Counted from the stretch's first letter, positions 1 through 9,232 are shown. The stretch: 40,105 bases of DNA from an uncultured Candidatus Saccharibacteria bacterium (GCA_947425085.1 CANDYV010000004.1:1-40105); one strand, 5' to 3'. The notes: generated by a model from the letters alone, not told the origin. A program made the numbers and translations.

Positions 1-777
1 AACAAAAAGTATATCGTCATGTCGAACGAAGGCAGCGCCAACGAAGCCACCGTCCACGGGACCAAAATCAATCACCAGTATTCCAAAACTTACGAGTTCG
101 AAAACGATTTTAATAACTACGTTAACAAATATTTAAGCCCCGAAATCCATTACTTCAGCCTTCTACGTCCGCTCACCGAATTTCAAATCGGCATGATTTT
201 CGCGCTCGACGAAAACCTCAAAAAATACCACAAAATCTTCAAAAGTTGCAACGTCGGTAGCAAAGATTCGACCTGGAATTGGTGCGGCGAATGCCCAAAA
301 TGCCTTTTCGTATATATTATACTTAGCGCCTTTCTCGACACCGACGAACTTATTGACATTTTCGGTCGCGATCTTTACGAAAATCAAAATCTCCTCCCGA
401 CCTTCATCGAACTTCTCGGCTACGCTGACCGCAAACCCTTCGAATGCGTCGGCACTTACGAAGAATGTCGCCTCGCCGTTTCTCTTGCCATCCAAAAAAC
501 TGAAGGAAACACTCGGCAACCCGAAACCGCCAAAAACCCTCTCCCATATCTTCTCCAATACTATAAAGATCATTATCCACTCACTTTTACCTTAAGCTGC
601 GGCTACGCCGAAAATACGCCCAACAGGGAAAATACAGCCAGCGATCTTTCCGGTTCCGAAATTATCACCGCTTACAACTCCGAAAATAACTTACCACCCG
701 CCTTTGCACAAATTATTAAGCAAGCCCTCGCTAAATACAAATCTATCGACATCCCGACCAAAGGAGACCTAAAATAA
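1..777 (+). CDS. murL: MurL-like UDP-MurNAc-L-Ala-L-Glu epimerase, 5'-truncated by the window edge
   Basis: The frame is open upstream of the listed Met (NKKYIVMSNEGSANE...). Motifs INHQYSKTYEFE, YFSLLRPLTEFQI and SCN...WCGECPKCLFVY fit my recollection of the MurL family; directly upstream of murD. Confidence 0.7.
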   Translation, partial: NKKYIVMSNEGSANEATVHGTKINHQYSKTYEFENDFNNYVNKYLSPEIHYFSLLRPLTEFQIGMIFALDENLKKYHKIFKSCNVGSKDSTWNWCGECPKCLFVYIILSAFLDTDELIDIFGRDLYENQNLLPTFIELLGYADRKPFECVGTYEECRLAVSLAIQKTEGNTRQPETAKNPLPYLLQYYKDHYPLTFTLSCGYAENTPNRENTASDLSGSEIITAYNSENNLPPAFAQIIKQALAKYKSIDIPTKGDLK

Positions 778-2228
778 TGCCCGCCCCGTCCATCGTCCAA
801 CAAATCATCTCCAAACTGGAAGACAAGAATCTTCTCATCCTTGGCTTTGGCCTAGAAGGACAATCAACCTATCGTTTCATTCGCCGACACCTCCCGAATC
901 AACACATTACCATCGCCGACCAAAACGAATTAAAAGCCAACCCCCTCCTCACAGAAGACCAAAACCTCACTCTCATCTCCGGACCGAACTACCTCAATCA
1001 TCTCGAATATTACGACTTAATCCTCAAATCCCCCGGCATCAGTTTCAAAAATGTCGACTATTCAAATTTCCAAGACAAAATCACTTCCGAGCTCGAACTT
1101 ATCCTCGAAGTAAACCGCGAAAACATCATCGGCATCACCGGCACCAAAGGCAAAAGCACCACCTCCAGTCTCGTCTACGCCATCCTTCAAGCGAATCATC
1201 ATGACTCGCGCCTCCTCGGCAATATTGGCACCCCGATTTTTGACGAAATCGAACACATCTCTCCTGAGACCCTGCTCGTCCTCGAAATGTCAAGTCATCA
1301 ACTTGAATTCATCAAAACTTCGCCTCACATCGGCGCCATCCTCAACTTGTTCGAAGACCATCTCGACGCCGCCGGCAGCGTCGAACACTACCATTGGTCA
1401 AAACTCAACCTTTTCCGTCACATGACCAAAAACGATCTTGCAATATATTGCGCCGACAACCCCGCTCTTCAGCAGCACATGCTGAATGACAACTTCCGCG
1501 CCCAACTTATCAGCATTAGTACAGACTCAGAAATCGCCGCCAATGTTGAACTACGAAACGGACAAGTCTATTGCCACGAAACTCCGCTTTACGATATTGC
1601 GAACGACCGCCATCTCCTCGGCCAGCATAACCTCGAAAACATTATGGTTGCGCTCACTATTACGCACTTCCTCGGACTCGATCCTAAAACCAGTCAGACC
1701 GCCGTCAACAATTTCCAACCCCTCGAACACCGCCTCGAAAAAGTCGCCACCGTCGACAATATAACTTATTACAACGACGTCATCGCCACTATCCCCGCCG
1801 CCACCATCAACGCCGTCAAAAGCCTCGGCAATGTCGACACGCTAATTTTCGGAGGTCTCGACCGCGGCATCGATTACACGGATTTCATTGATTTCCTCGA
1901 GTCTTCCAACATTAATCATTTTATCTGCATGCCTTCAACCGGTCATTCTATTGGCCAACAACTCGACTCGCAAAAAACGCATTTCGTCGACACACTAGAA
2001 GAAGCTGTCGCCCTCGCTTCCAAAATCACCGCAAAGAATTCTACCTGTCTCCTCTCTCCCGCCGCCGCTAGTTATGAATTTTACAAAAACTTCCAAGAAA
2101 AGGGCCGCGCCTACAAACAACTTATTCACCAGCTCGCCAGCGGAAAACAACTTACCAACCAAAAACAACTTACCGACAGAACCGAAAATACAGCGCCAAA
2201 CGCCACCTCGAAAGGTCAGTATGCCTAG
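777..2228 (+). CDS. murD: UDP-N-acetylmuramoyl-L-alanine--glutamate ligase (MurD/MurD2-like)
   Basis: Mur ligase P-loop GITGTKGKSTTSSL, NLFEDHLD and LEHRLE motifs; 483 aa. Confidence 0.88.
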   Translation: MPAPSIVQQIISKLEDKNLLILGFGLEGQSTYRFIRRHLPNQHITIADQNELKANPLLTEDQNLTLISGPNYLNHLEYYDLILKSPGISFKNVDYSNFQDKITSELELILEVNRENIIGITGTKGKSTTSSLVYAILQANHHDSRLLGNIGTPIFDEIEHISPETLLVLEMSSHQLEFIKTSPHIGAILNLFEDHLDAAGSVEHYHWSKLNLFRHMTKNDLAIYCADNPALQQHMLNDNFRAQLISISTDSEIAANVELRNGQVYCHETPLYDIANDRHLLGQHNLENIMVALTITHFLGLDPKTSQTAVNNFQPLEHRLEKVATVDNITYYNDVIATIPAATINAVKSLGNVDTLIFGGLDRGIDYTDFIDFLESSNINHFICMPSTGHSIGQQLDSQKTHFVDTLEEAVALASKITAKNSTCLLSPAAASYEFYKNFQEKGRAYKQLIHQLASGKQLTNQKQLTDRTENTAPNATSKGQYA

Positions 2229-3303
2229 CCCACTCCAAAATCGCCTTGAAAGTCTCCAGCAAGAACTCGATAACTCTTGGCACAGACTTAAGCTCGACGA
2301 AAAGCTCGCCGAGATCGAAAAACTCGAAGCCGAAGTTGCCGAGCCAGAAATTTGGCTAAGTCCCACTCATGCCCGCACTCAAAACGAAAAACTCGCCCGC
2401 TTGAGCGACGAAACGCAACCTTGGAAACTTCTCAAAGTTCAGCTGAGCGACTTGAATGAACTTATCTCCCTTGACGACCCCGACTTAAACTCAGAGCTCG
2501 AAGAACAACTCGAAGTCCTCGAAAACAACTTATCTGAACTCAAAAAACTTCTCCGCTTCACCGGAAAGTATGACCAAAACAACGCCATTCTCCGCATCAC
2601 TTCCGGCGTCGGCGGCACCGAAGCTATGGACTGGGCTAGCATGCTCGAACGTATGTATCTGCGCTGGGCCGAACGCAAAAACTTCAAAGTCACTTGTCTC
2701 GAACGCTCCGCCGGCGAAGAGGCCGGCATCAAAACCGCCGTCTATGAAATCTCTGGCGCCAATGCCTACGGACTTCTAAAAAGTGAACACGGTGTTCATC
2801 GCCTCGTCAGACTTTCGCCTTTCAATGCCGACAGCCTTCGACAGACTTCCTTTGCTCTCGTCGAAATCCTACCAATTATCGAAAATAACGATGAGCTAAA
2901 AATCGACGACAAAGACCTGCGAATCGACGTCTATCATTCCGGCGGACACGGCGGCCAAAGCGTCAACACAACCAACTCCGCCGTCCGCATTACCCATCTC
3001 CCGACCGGCACCGTCGTTGCCATCCAGAATGAACGTTCCCAACTCCAGAACAAAGAAAAGGCCATGGAGATTCTCCGCGGGAAACTCCTCCAAATGCAGC
3101 AAGAACAACACGCCGAAAGCATCGACAAGCTCCGTGCCGGCGAATCCGCTAAATGGGGTCAGCAAATTCGCAATTACGTCCTCCAACCCTACAAGCTCGT
3201 CAAAGACACTCGCACCAAACACGAGAACAAAGACCCCGACGCCGTACTTGACGGCAAATTCGATGACTTCATCGACGCTTACTTAGAGCAAGTTTCCGCC
3301 TAG
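2221..3303 (+). CDS. prfB: Peptide chain release factor 2
   Basis: GGQ motif in SGGHGGQSVNTTNSAVR and SPF tripeptide in RLSPFNADSLRQTSFA; continuous frame from ATG 2221. Confidence 0.93.
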   Translation: MPSPLQNRLESLQQELDNSWHRLKLDEKLAEIEKLEAEVAEPEIWLSPTHARTQNEKLARLSDETQPWKLLKVQLSDLNELISLDDPDLNSELEEQLEVLENNLSELKKLLRFTGKYDQNNAILRITSGVGGTEAMDWASMLERMYLRWAERKNFKVTCLERSAGEEAGIKTAVYEISGANAYGLLKSEHGVHRLVRLSPFNADSLRQTSFALVEILPIIENNDELKIDDKDLRIDVYHSGGHGGQSVNTTNSAVRITHLPTGTVVAIQNERSQLQNKEKAMEILRGKLLQMQQEQHAESIDKLRAGESAKWGQQIRNYVLQPYKLVKDTRTKHENKDPDAVLDGKFDDFIDAYLEQVSA

Positions 3304-3358
3304 AACTTATAAGCACAAACGTCTTGCCGCTCGATAATTCTTGTGGTATTATAATAGT

Positions 3359-4537
3359 ATGATCTTGCTCGACCGCGTAACGAAGACCTACCCAGGCGAC
3401 GAGGAACCGGCGCTCGATAATATTTCTCTCCACATCGAGCCGCATGAGTTCGTTTTTTTGGTCGGCAAATCCGGTGCTGGTAAATCTACTTTGATTAAAA
3501 TGATCACAAAGGAAGAGCAGCCCGACTCTGGCAAAATCGTCATCGGCGGCATCGACCTCGACTACGTTCGCCGTCGCCATATTCCGCACTATCGCCGTCG
3601 CCTCGGTGTTGTTTTTCAAGATTATAAACTGCTCCCGACTCGCACCGTTTTCGAGAACGTCGCTTTTGCCCTCGAAATTGCCGGCATGAGCAACCGCGAA
3701 ATCAACAAAACCGTCCCAAAAGTCCTCGATCTCGTCGGTCTCGAAAACAAAGCCAACAAATTCCCAACCACTCTCTCCGGTGGGGAACGTCAGCGCGTTA
3801 GTATTGCTCGCTCTGTTGCGCGCCAACCAAAAATCCTCATTGCCGACGAGCCGACCGGCAATCTCGACAAGCTCACTCGCCAAGAAATCATCGAGCTTCT
3901 TCAAAAAATCAACGATTTCGGCACAACCCTCCTCGTGACTACGCATGACGAGAATATCGTCAACGACCTCGGCAAGCGCGTCGTCACCTTAAAGGCTGGT
4001 CGCATTGTCGACGATCAAAAATACCACGGCGTTTATCGCCTCGATAGCGCGCCCGAACCAGAAGTCACTCCCGAGCCAGAGCAGCCGCTTATTATCAGCC
4101 AGCAGCCAATCATCCAGCGCGTCGCCTCGCTGAATAGCAAGCCAAACCGACCCAGAAACAACCAGCGCCTCACTTCCTCCTTACAATACACCATGAAAAT
4201 CGATCACAAAACTAATCAGCCCACTGTTGCATCTAGCTCCAAAACTTCTCCCAGACCCGTTAATAGCCCCGCTAAAGCTCAAAAGAACCAAAGCAAACCA
4301 GTTCCAACCCAGGTCAAACCCGAACCAGTCCCGCAAAAACCAGCCACCCCGCCCAAAAAATATGCCCGCGACTCCGCCAATCAATGGTATACCGCTAGCA
4401 AACCCCTCAAAGCTGCGCCAAAGCTCAGCAATCTCAGTCTCGGTCAAACCGTCAAGTTAAAACCCGCCCCCAGCATCAAACAAGCCGTCGCGAGCCGCAA
4501 GAACTTGCCCAAAAATAAACAAAAACGCGTAATCTAA
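3359..4537 (+). CDS. ftsE: Cell division ATP-binding protein FtsE with a long Pro/Lys-rich C-terminal extension
   Basis: Walker A GKSGAGKSTL, signature LSGGERQRVSIAR, Walker B ILIADEPTGNLD; followed by ftsX. Confidence 0.92.
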   Translation: MILLDRVTKTYPGDEEPALDNISLHIEPHEFVFLVGKSGAGKSTLIKMITKEEQPDSGKIVIGGIDLDYVRRRHIPHYRRRLGVVFQDYKLLPTRTVFENVAFALEIAGMSNREINKTVPKVLDLVGLENKANKFPTTLSGGERQRVSIARSVARQPKILIADEPTGNLDKLTRQEIIELLQKINDFGTTLLVTTHDENIVNDLGKRVVTLKAGRIVDDQKYHGVYRLDSAPEPEVTPEPEQPLIISQQPIIQRVASLNSKPNRPRNNQRLTSSLQYTMKIDHKTNQPTVASSSKTSPRPVNSPAKAQKNQSKPVPTQVKPEPVPQKPATPPKKYARDSANQWYTASKPLKAAPKLSNLSLGQTVKLKPAPSIKQAVASRKNLPKNKQKRVI

Positions 4538-4555
4538 GCCTAAAAGGTCGAAAAC

Positions 4556-5593
4556 ATGTCGAAAGAACCTACAAACAAGCCAAAACCAAGCAAAGTTGTT
4601 CGCGAGAAGCAAAAAGAGCATCTCAAAACTCTCGTCGAAAACAGTAGCGTCAGTCGCGTCCGCAACACTAGCCGCATCGTTAAATATGGTGCCGCTAGTT
4701 TCACTCGCAACATCTGGCTTTCCATCGCAGCAACTCTCGTCATGACCGTCACGCTAGTCATCCTCCTGGTCACCATCGGAGCCAGTCTTATCCTGACCTC
4801 CACCGCCGAAACTATGCAACAAAAAATCGACATCACCGTCTTCTTTCAGCCTGGCACCGACCCGGAAATCCTCGCTACCATGGCCGACGAAATGCGTACC
4901 GACAGCAACGTCAGCAGTGTCGACATCGCCAGTTCCCAAGACGAATTCGACGCCCTAATCGAAGAGAACAAAGACAACGCTGACCTTCTCGCCGCTTTCC
5001 AGGATGAAACTATGTATCAGACTATGCTTAGCACCATGCCAGCCACCATGCGCATTAAAGTTTATAATGCGAATGATTTAAGTAGTATCCGCAACATCGT
5101 CGAAACCAACGAACTTTTCCAAGCCAACCTTAGCAAAGACAAAGAACCAACTTACGACGCGAACCAAGCCGAAATCCAAACCATCAACTCCTGGGCTACC
5201 ATCGCCAAAAACGGCGGTCTCATTCTCGGCGCCATCTTCATCGTCATCTCTGTCCTCGTCATTTTCAACACAATCCGCATGGCAATTTTCTCCCGCCGCG
5301 AAGAAATCTACATGATGAAACTCGTCGGCGCCGACACTAGCTTCATCCGTGGCCCCTTCCTCATTGAAGCCCAAATCAGCGGCATCATTTCCGGACTTCT
5401 CGCTAGCACGCTTGCCTACATCGGCTTTCGTTTTATCGCGCCCAACCTCGCTTCATACGGCATCGATATTAGCCTCGTTTCTGACCTCATGGGAACCAGC
5501 AAACTTGTTCTCGTCTATCTCGGCGTCGTTGGCGTTGGCATCCTTATCGGCACCGTCTCCGCCCGCCTCGCTATGCAAAAGTACCTCAAGTAG
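4556..5593 (+). CDS. ftsX: Cell division permease FtsX
   Basis: Four-TM FtsX-like layout (NIWLSIAATLVMTVTLVILL; C-terminal EEIYMMKLVGADTSFIRGPFLIEA); directly after ftsE. Confidence 0.92.
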   Translation: MSKEPTNKPKPSKVVREKQKEHLKTLVENSSVSRVRNTSRIVKYGAASFTRNIWLSIAATLVMTVTLVILLVTIGASLILTSTAETMQQKIDITVFFQPGTDPEILATMADEMRTDSNVSSVDIASSQDEFDALIEENKDNADLLAAFQDETMYQTMLSTMPATMRIKVYNANDLSSIRNIVETNELFQANLSKDKEPTYDANQAEIQTINSWATIAKNGGLILGAIFIVISVLVIFNTIRMAIFSRREEIYMMKLVGADTSFIRGPFLIEAQISGIISGLLASTLAYIGFRFIAPNLASYGIDISLVSDLMGTSKLVLVYLGVVGVGILIGTVSARLAMQKYLK

Positions 5594-5636
5594 AAAACAG
5601 CTTTACTTTTTAGCGTAAGCATGATATATATTAACT

Positions 5637-6812
5637 ATGACTATTCACAAAAACTCCCAAAAAAGTCGAAAACATAAAACTGTTGGTCTACGCAAAGTTA
5701 TTGCTATCGTCGCAGTAGTTTCTGCAATTTTAATTAGTGAATCTTTTATTTTTGAAACTAGCGAAGAGGTTCAGGCCTACCCTGCCGGTTGCGTCACTCA
5801 AGCTTGCCGTGAAGCATCCGACCGCGCCACCGCTTCCGCGAATCGCGCCCGCGAGCTCGCCGCTAACGCTCAGACCTTGGAGAACGAAGTCAATCGTCTA
5901 AACGCCGAAATCGCCATGCTTGAAGATGAAATCGCCATGAACCAGGCCATCGCGAACGATCTCCAAGCCCAAATCATCTTGAACGAAGCCAAGCTCAACC
6001 TCCAGCAATCCGCCCTCGCAAAACTCCTCGTCGATATGCACTTTGACGAAGAACCTGACGCTATTTTAGTTCTCGCTAGTAGCAACTCACTCGGCGACCT
6101 CGCCGAACGCCAAACCCGCCAGACCAACGCCAAAACCCAAGTCACCACTTCCGCTGAAGCTATCAAAACCCTCAAAGAAGAACTCGAAGGCCAAAAGTCT
6201 AGCGTCGATGCTCTAATCGCGAGCGCCGAAGCCACACGTACCGAGATTTCTAATCGCCGCAACGAGCAGCAAGCGCTCATTGCTCGCTACGAAAACGATT
6301 CCGCCGCCTACGAACGCGACGCTGCCGCCGCTCGCGAAACCATGCAAAAAGAAATTGCTGCCGAAATCGCCAAATACAACAATGGCGGCGTCGTCGGCGA
6401 AGGCTACAACTCTTACCCCTGGGCGCATCGCTGCCCCCAAGACAATGTCGGATACATCGTCGTCGGCGGCTATGTCTGCCAATGCACCAGCTACGCCGGT
6501 TGGAAAGCACAGGAATACTTCGGTATCTATATCTCATCTTGGGGCGACGCTAAAAGCTGGGGCTACAGCGCTCAGCGCGCCGGCTACGTCGTGAACGATA
6601 CTCCCGCTCCGCACACTATCGCATATAGCACATCCGGTATTTACGGACATGTTATGTGGGTTGAAAGTATCAACGCCAACGGCACTATTAACCTCACCGA
6701 ATATAATAACAGCGCCAGCTCAAAGAGCCATCTCCCTGGTGACTTCGGCGCCCGCTACAACGTCAACCCTGCCCTCTACCGCTACATCCACCTCGACCAA
6801 CGACTCTGGTAA
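5637..6812 (+). CDS. Secreted coiled-coil CHAP-domain peptidoglycan hydrolase (PcsB-like)
   Basis: N-terminal TM/signal, long coiled coil, C-terminal CHAP region with CQCTSYAGWKAQEYFG and YGHVMWVESINANGTINLTEYN; adjacent to ftsEX. Confidence 0.85.
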   Translation: MTIHKNSQKSRKHKTVGLRKVIAIVAVVSAILISESFIFETSEEVQAYPAGCVTQACREASDRATASANRARELAANAQTLENEVNRLNAEIAMLEDEIAMNQAIANDLQAQIILNEAKLNLQQSALAKLLVDMHFDEEPDAILVLASSNSLGDLAERQTRQTNAKTQVTTSAEAIKTLKEELEGQKSSVDALIASAEATRTEISNRRNEQQALIARYENDSAAYERDAAAARETMQKEIAAEIAKYNNGGVVGEGYNSYPWAHRCPQDNVGYIVVGGYVCQCTSYAGWKAQEYFGIYISSWGDAKSWGYSAQRAGYVVNDTPAPHTIAYSTSGIYGHVMWVESINANGTINLTEYNNSASSKSHLPGDFGARYNVNPALYRYIHLDQRLW

Positions 6813-6830
6813 CCTTCACATAGCCTCGAT

Positions 6831-6861
6831 AAAAAGTGTTGTAATTTTTACAACACTTTTT
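6831..6861 (+). terminator. Intrinsic terminator after the CHAP hydrolase
   Basis: AAAAAGTGTTGTAA-TTT-TTACAACACTTTTT perfect stem. Confidence 0.85.
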
Positions 6862-6904
6862 CTATACACCAAAATTATCCTGAAAACGTAGTATAATAAT
6901 ATAT

Positions 6905-8098
6905 ATGTCTAAAAAATGGGAAGAACGACAAGTTAGCCTCGGCGGCGCAATCATCACCGGCGCAGTCACCTTAATCATCGGGCTCTTTATCGGCATCAAT
7001 TGGAATAATATCTCCTCAACTTTCTTACCTTGTCTCGGCGTCAAAACGACAACTGCAAACGACTGGTCCGCTCTGGACGAAGTCTACTCAACCCTCGTCC
7101 AAAATTATGACGGCGAGGTCAGCAAAGAAGAAATCATTGAAGGTGCGAAAAAGGGAATTGCCGCCGCCGTAGGCGACGTTTATACCGCCTACATGACGCC
7201 GGAAGAAGCTAAAGAATACGAAGCCTCTCTCCATGGCGACGTCGGCGCCGGCATCGGTATCGAAATGGCGCTCCGCGACGGCTACGTCCGTGTCCTCCGC
7301 ACCCTTCCCGACAACCCCGCCGGCAAAGCTGGCATAAAAGCTGGCGACATCATCTATAAGATTGACGGCGAAGAAGTCTACGCCGAAGGCTCCGATGTGA
7401 TTGCCTCGAAGCTACGTGGAGCCGCCGGAACTACGGTCAAACTTACTGTCGTCCGCGATGGCGAAGAAAAATCCTTTGAGCTTACTCGCGAGACTATCAA
7501 CAATGTCTCCGCCTACGCCACTTACGACGGCTCGACCGCCATCATTACCGTCACTCGTTTCGATAGCAACACCGGCACTCTTGTCCAGAAGATTGTAGCT
7601 GACGAATTCCCGAAACATAATGTCAAGAAAGTCATCCTCGATCTCCGCAACAACGGCGGCGGATATGTCTCCGCTGCGAAAGACCTTCTCTCCCTCTGGG
7701 TTGACGGAGACGTCGTCCTCGTTCAAAAAACGAATGGTATCACCCACGACACGACTTACGCCAACCGCGGCCAGGCGAAACTCGCCGACATCCCGACCGT
7801 CGTCCTCGTCAACGGCAGCACCGCTTCCGCCTCCGAAATTGTCGCCGGCGCGCTCAAAGATTACAAAAAAGCCACTATTCTCGGCGAAACCACCTTCGGC
7901 AAAGGCGTCGTCCAAACTCTCTTCGACCTCTCGAAAGGCAGCCTCCTCAAAGTCACTACCGCCCGCTGGTACACCCCGAACGGCTCCAGCATTAACGGCG
8001 AAGGCATCACCCCAGACGTCGAAGTTGAACTAACTTACGATGATACCAACATGGGTCGCGACCCCCAGCTCGACGCCGCCAAGAAACTCGAATTGTGA
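6905..8098 (+). CDS. S41-family C-terminal processing protease with PDZ domain
   Basis: PDZ region (GIEMALRDGYVRVLRTLPDNPAGKAGIKAGDIIYKIDG), catalytic VNGSTASASEIVAGALKDYKKATILGETTFGKGVVQ. Confidence 0.92.
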   Translation: MSKKWEERQVSLGGAIITGAVTLIIGLFIGINWNNISSTFLPCLGVKTTTANDWSALDEVYSTLVQNYDGEVSKEEIIEGAKKGIAAAVGDVYTAYMTPEEAKEYEASLHGDVGAGIGIEMALRDGYVRVLRTLPDNPAGKAGIKAGDIIYKIDGEEVYAEGSDVIASKLRGAAGTTVKLTVVRDGEEKSFELTRETINNVSAYATYDGSTAIITVTRFDSNTGTLVQKIVADEFPKHNVKKVILDLRNNGGGYVSAAKDLLSLWVDGDVVLVQKTNGITHDTTYANRGQAKLADIPTVVLVNGSTASASEIVAGALKDYKKATILGETTFGKGVVQTLFDLSKGSLLKVTTARWYTPNGSSINGEGITPDVEVELTYDDTNMGRDPQLDAAKKLEL

Positions 8099-8206
8099 TA
8101 TAATAAAAATATGAACTGCGCGAAGTATCTATACAAAAGATTTTAATCTTTTGGTGATACGAGCCGCAGCATAATTCCATTATATCTATGATATAATGGA
8201 ATTATG
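8099..8206 (+). promoter_or_regulatory. Riboswitch-like element, copy 1: promoter, three-stem domain and start-codon hairpin upstream of glutaredoxin
   Basis: TATAAT 8099-8104. Stems CTGCG 8116-8120/CGCAG 8165-8169, GTATC 8125-8129/GATAC 8156-8160, CAAAAGAT 8134-8141/ATCTTTTG 8146-8153. Hairpin CATAATTCCATTATAT-CTATG-ATATAATGGAATTATG 8170-8206. Confidence 0.75.
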
Positions 8207-8470
8207 ATCAAAGTATACACCACCAAAACTTGTATTTATTGCCACGCCCTTATGGACTGGCTGGAGCAACAGGGAATTAAATACCAGGAAATTGACGCAA
8301 CCACCATGCCTGGCATCACCGCCGTTCCTGTCACCGAAATTAACGGCGAACGCATCATCGGTTTCGATCGCGCCGCCATTAAACGCGCGCTCGCCGAAGC
8401 TAACGCGGAAACCGAGGATGCCGACGACGAAAGTACTAACAGCCAGGACCAAGAAGGCGCCGCAGCCTAA
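8204..8470 (+). CDS. Glutaredoxin-like thioredoxin-fold protein
   Basis: MIKVYTTKTCIYCHALMDWLEQQGIKYQEIDAT with CxxC redox site and TAVPVTEINGERIIGFD. Confidence 0.88.
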   Translation: MIKVYTTKTCIYCHALMDWLEQQGIKYQEIDATTMPGITAVPVTEINGERIIGFDRAAIKRALAEANAETEDADDESTNSQDQEGAAA

Positions 8471-8485
8471 CTAAAACTTATTCCG

Positions 8486-9232
8486 ATGTCCGACAAAGAC
8501 CCGTCATCTTCCGCAAAGCCCAGCATTATCCTGCTCCATGGCTTCCGTGGCTCGCCACTTGGCCTAAAAGAAGTCGCTCGCATCATCCGCGAGGCCGGCT
8601 ATGAAGTTTTTGTACCACCAATCCCGCCCTTCAGCGGCGCCACGCTCCCCGAATACACGCCCGAAGCCTATGTTTCATATCTTCATGGTTTTATTGATTC
8701 GCACGAAATCCACCAACCCATCCTCATCGGCCACTCTATGGGATCTATCGTCGCAGCCGCCGTCGCTCATACCGAACCGGACTTAATCCACGAGAAGCTA
8801 ATCCTCCTTTCACCAATCTCCGCTCGCACCACCCGGCTCGTGGCTCCGCTCGTCCCGCTCTCGGCCGGCCTACCCCGCCTAGTCACCGACTACGTCACCA
8901 CCCGCTTTCTCTTCGTCCCACACGACCACAAACTCTTCAAAGAAGCTCTCAAAATCACCAATCAATGTAGCGGCGACCAAGTCCCGCGCGCCCGCGAGGT
9001 CTATGCCTCCGCGAAGTTTTCTGCTCAATATTCCGTCGCCGACTTCCCGTTCGAGAAAGACACTCTTTTTCTTGCCGGCGAATCTGATCGCATCGTCAAC
9101 AAAAGTAATACTGAGACTCTCGCCAAAGAAATTGGCGCCGAACTCGAATTCATCCCCGGCTCCGGCCACCTCCATAATTACGAAAAACCCCAAGAAACCG
9201 CCGAAGCCATCCTCCGTTTCCTTGAAAAATAA
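8486..9232 (+). CDS. Alpha/beta hydrolase
   Basis: IILLHGFRGSP oxyanion region, nucleophile elbow GHSMGS, C-terminal SGHLHNYEKPQE. Confidence 0.82.
   Translation: MSDKDPSSSAKPSIILLHGFRGSPLGLKEVARIIREAGYEVFVPPIPPFSGATLPEYTPEAYVSYLHGFIDSHEIHQPILIGHSMGSIVAAAVAHTEPDLIHEKLILLSPISARTTRLVAPLVPLSAGLPRLVTDYVTTRFLFVPHDHKLFKEALKITNQCSGDQVPRAREVYASAKFSAQYSVADFPFEKDTLFLAGESDRIVNKSNTETLAKEIGAELEFIPGSGHLHNYEKPQETAEAILRFLEK

Noticed and set aside
163-573. Long minus-strand and alternate-frame ORFs throughout (e.g. 163..573, 1995..2366, 32937..33593)
   Set aside because: They are antisense or out-of-frame shadows of confidently identified genes, with compositional sequence and no motifs.
2221-2330. Programmed +1 frameshift in prfB
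   Set aside because: The reading frame is continuous from ATG 2221 and no CTTTGA-type shift site is needed.
8080-8100. UGA recoding as in some CPR lineages
   Set aside because: The S41 gene and leader ORF end naturally at TGA, and a RF2 gene is present; no in-frame TGA is needed inside recognised genes.
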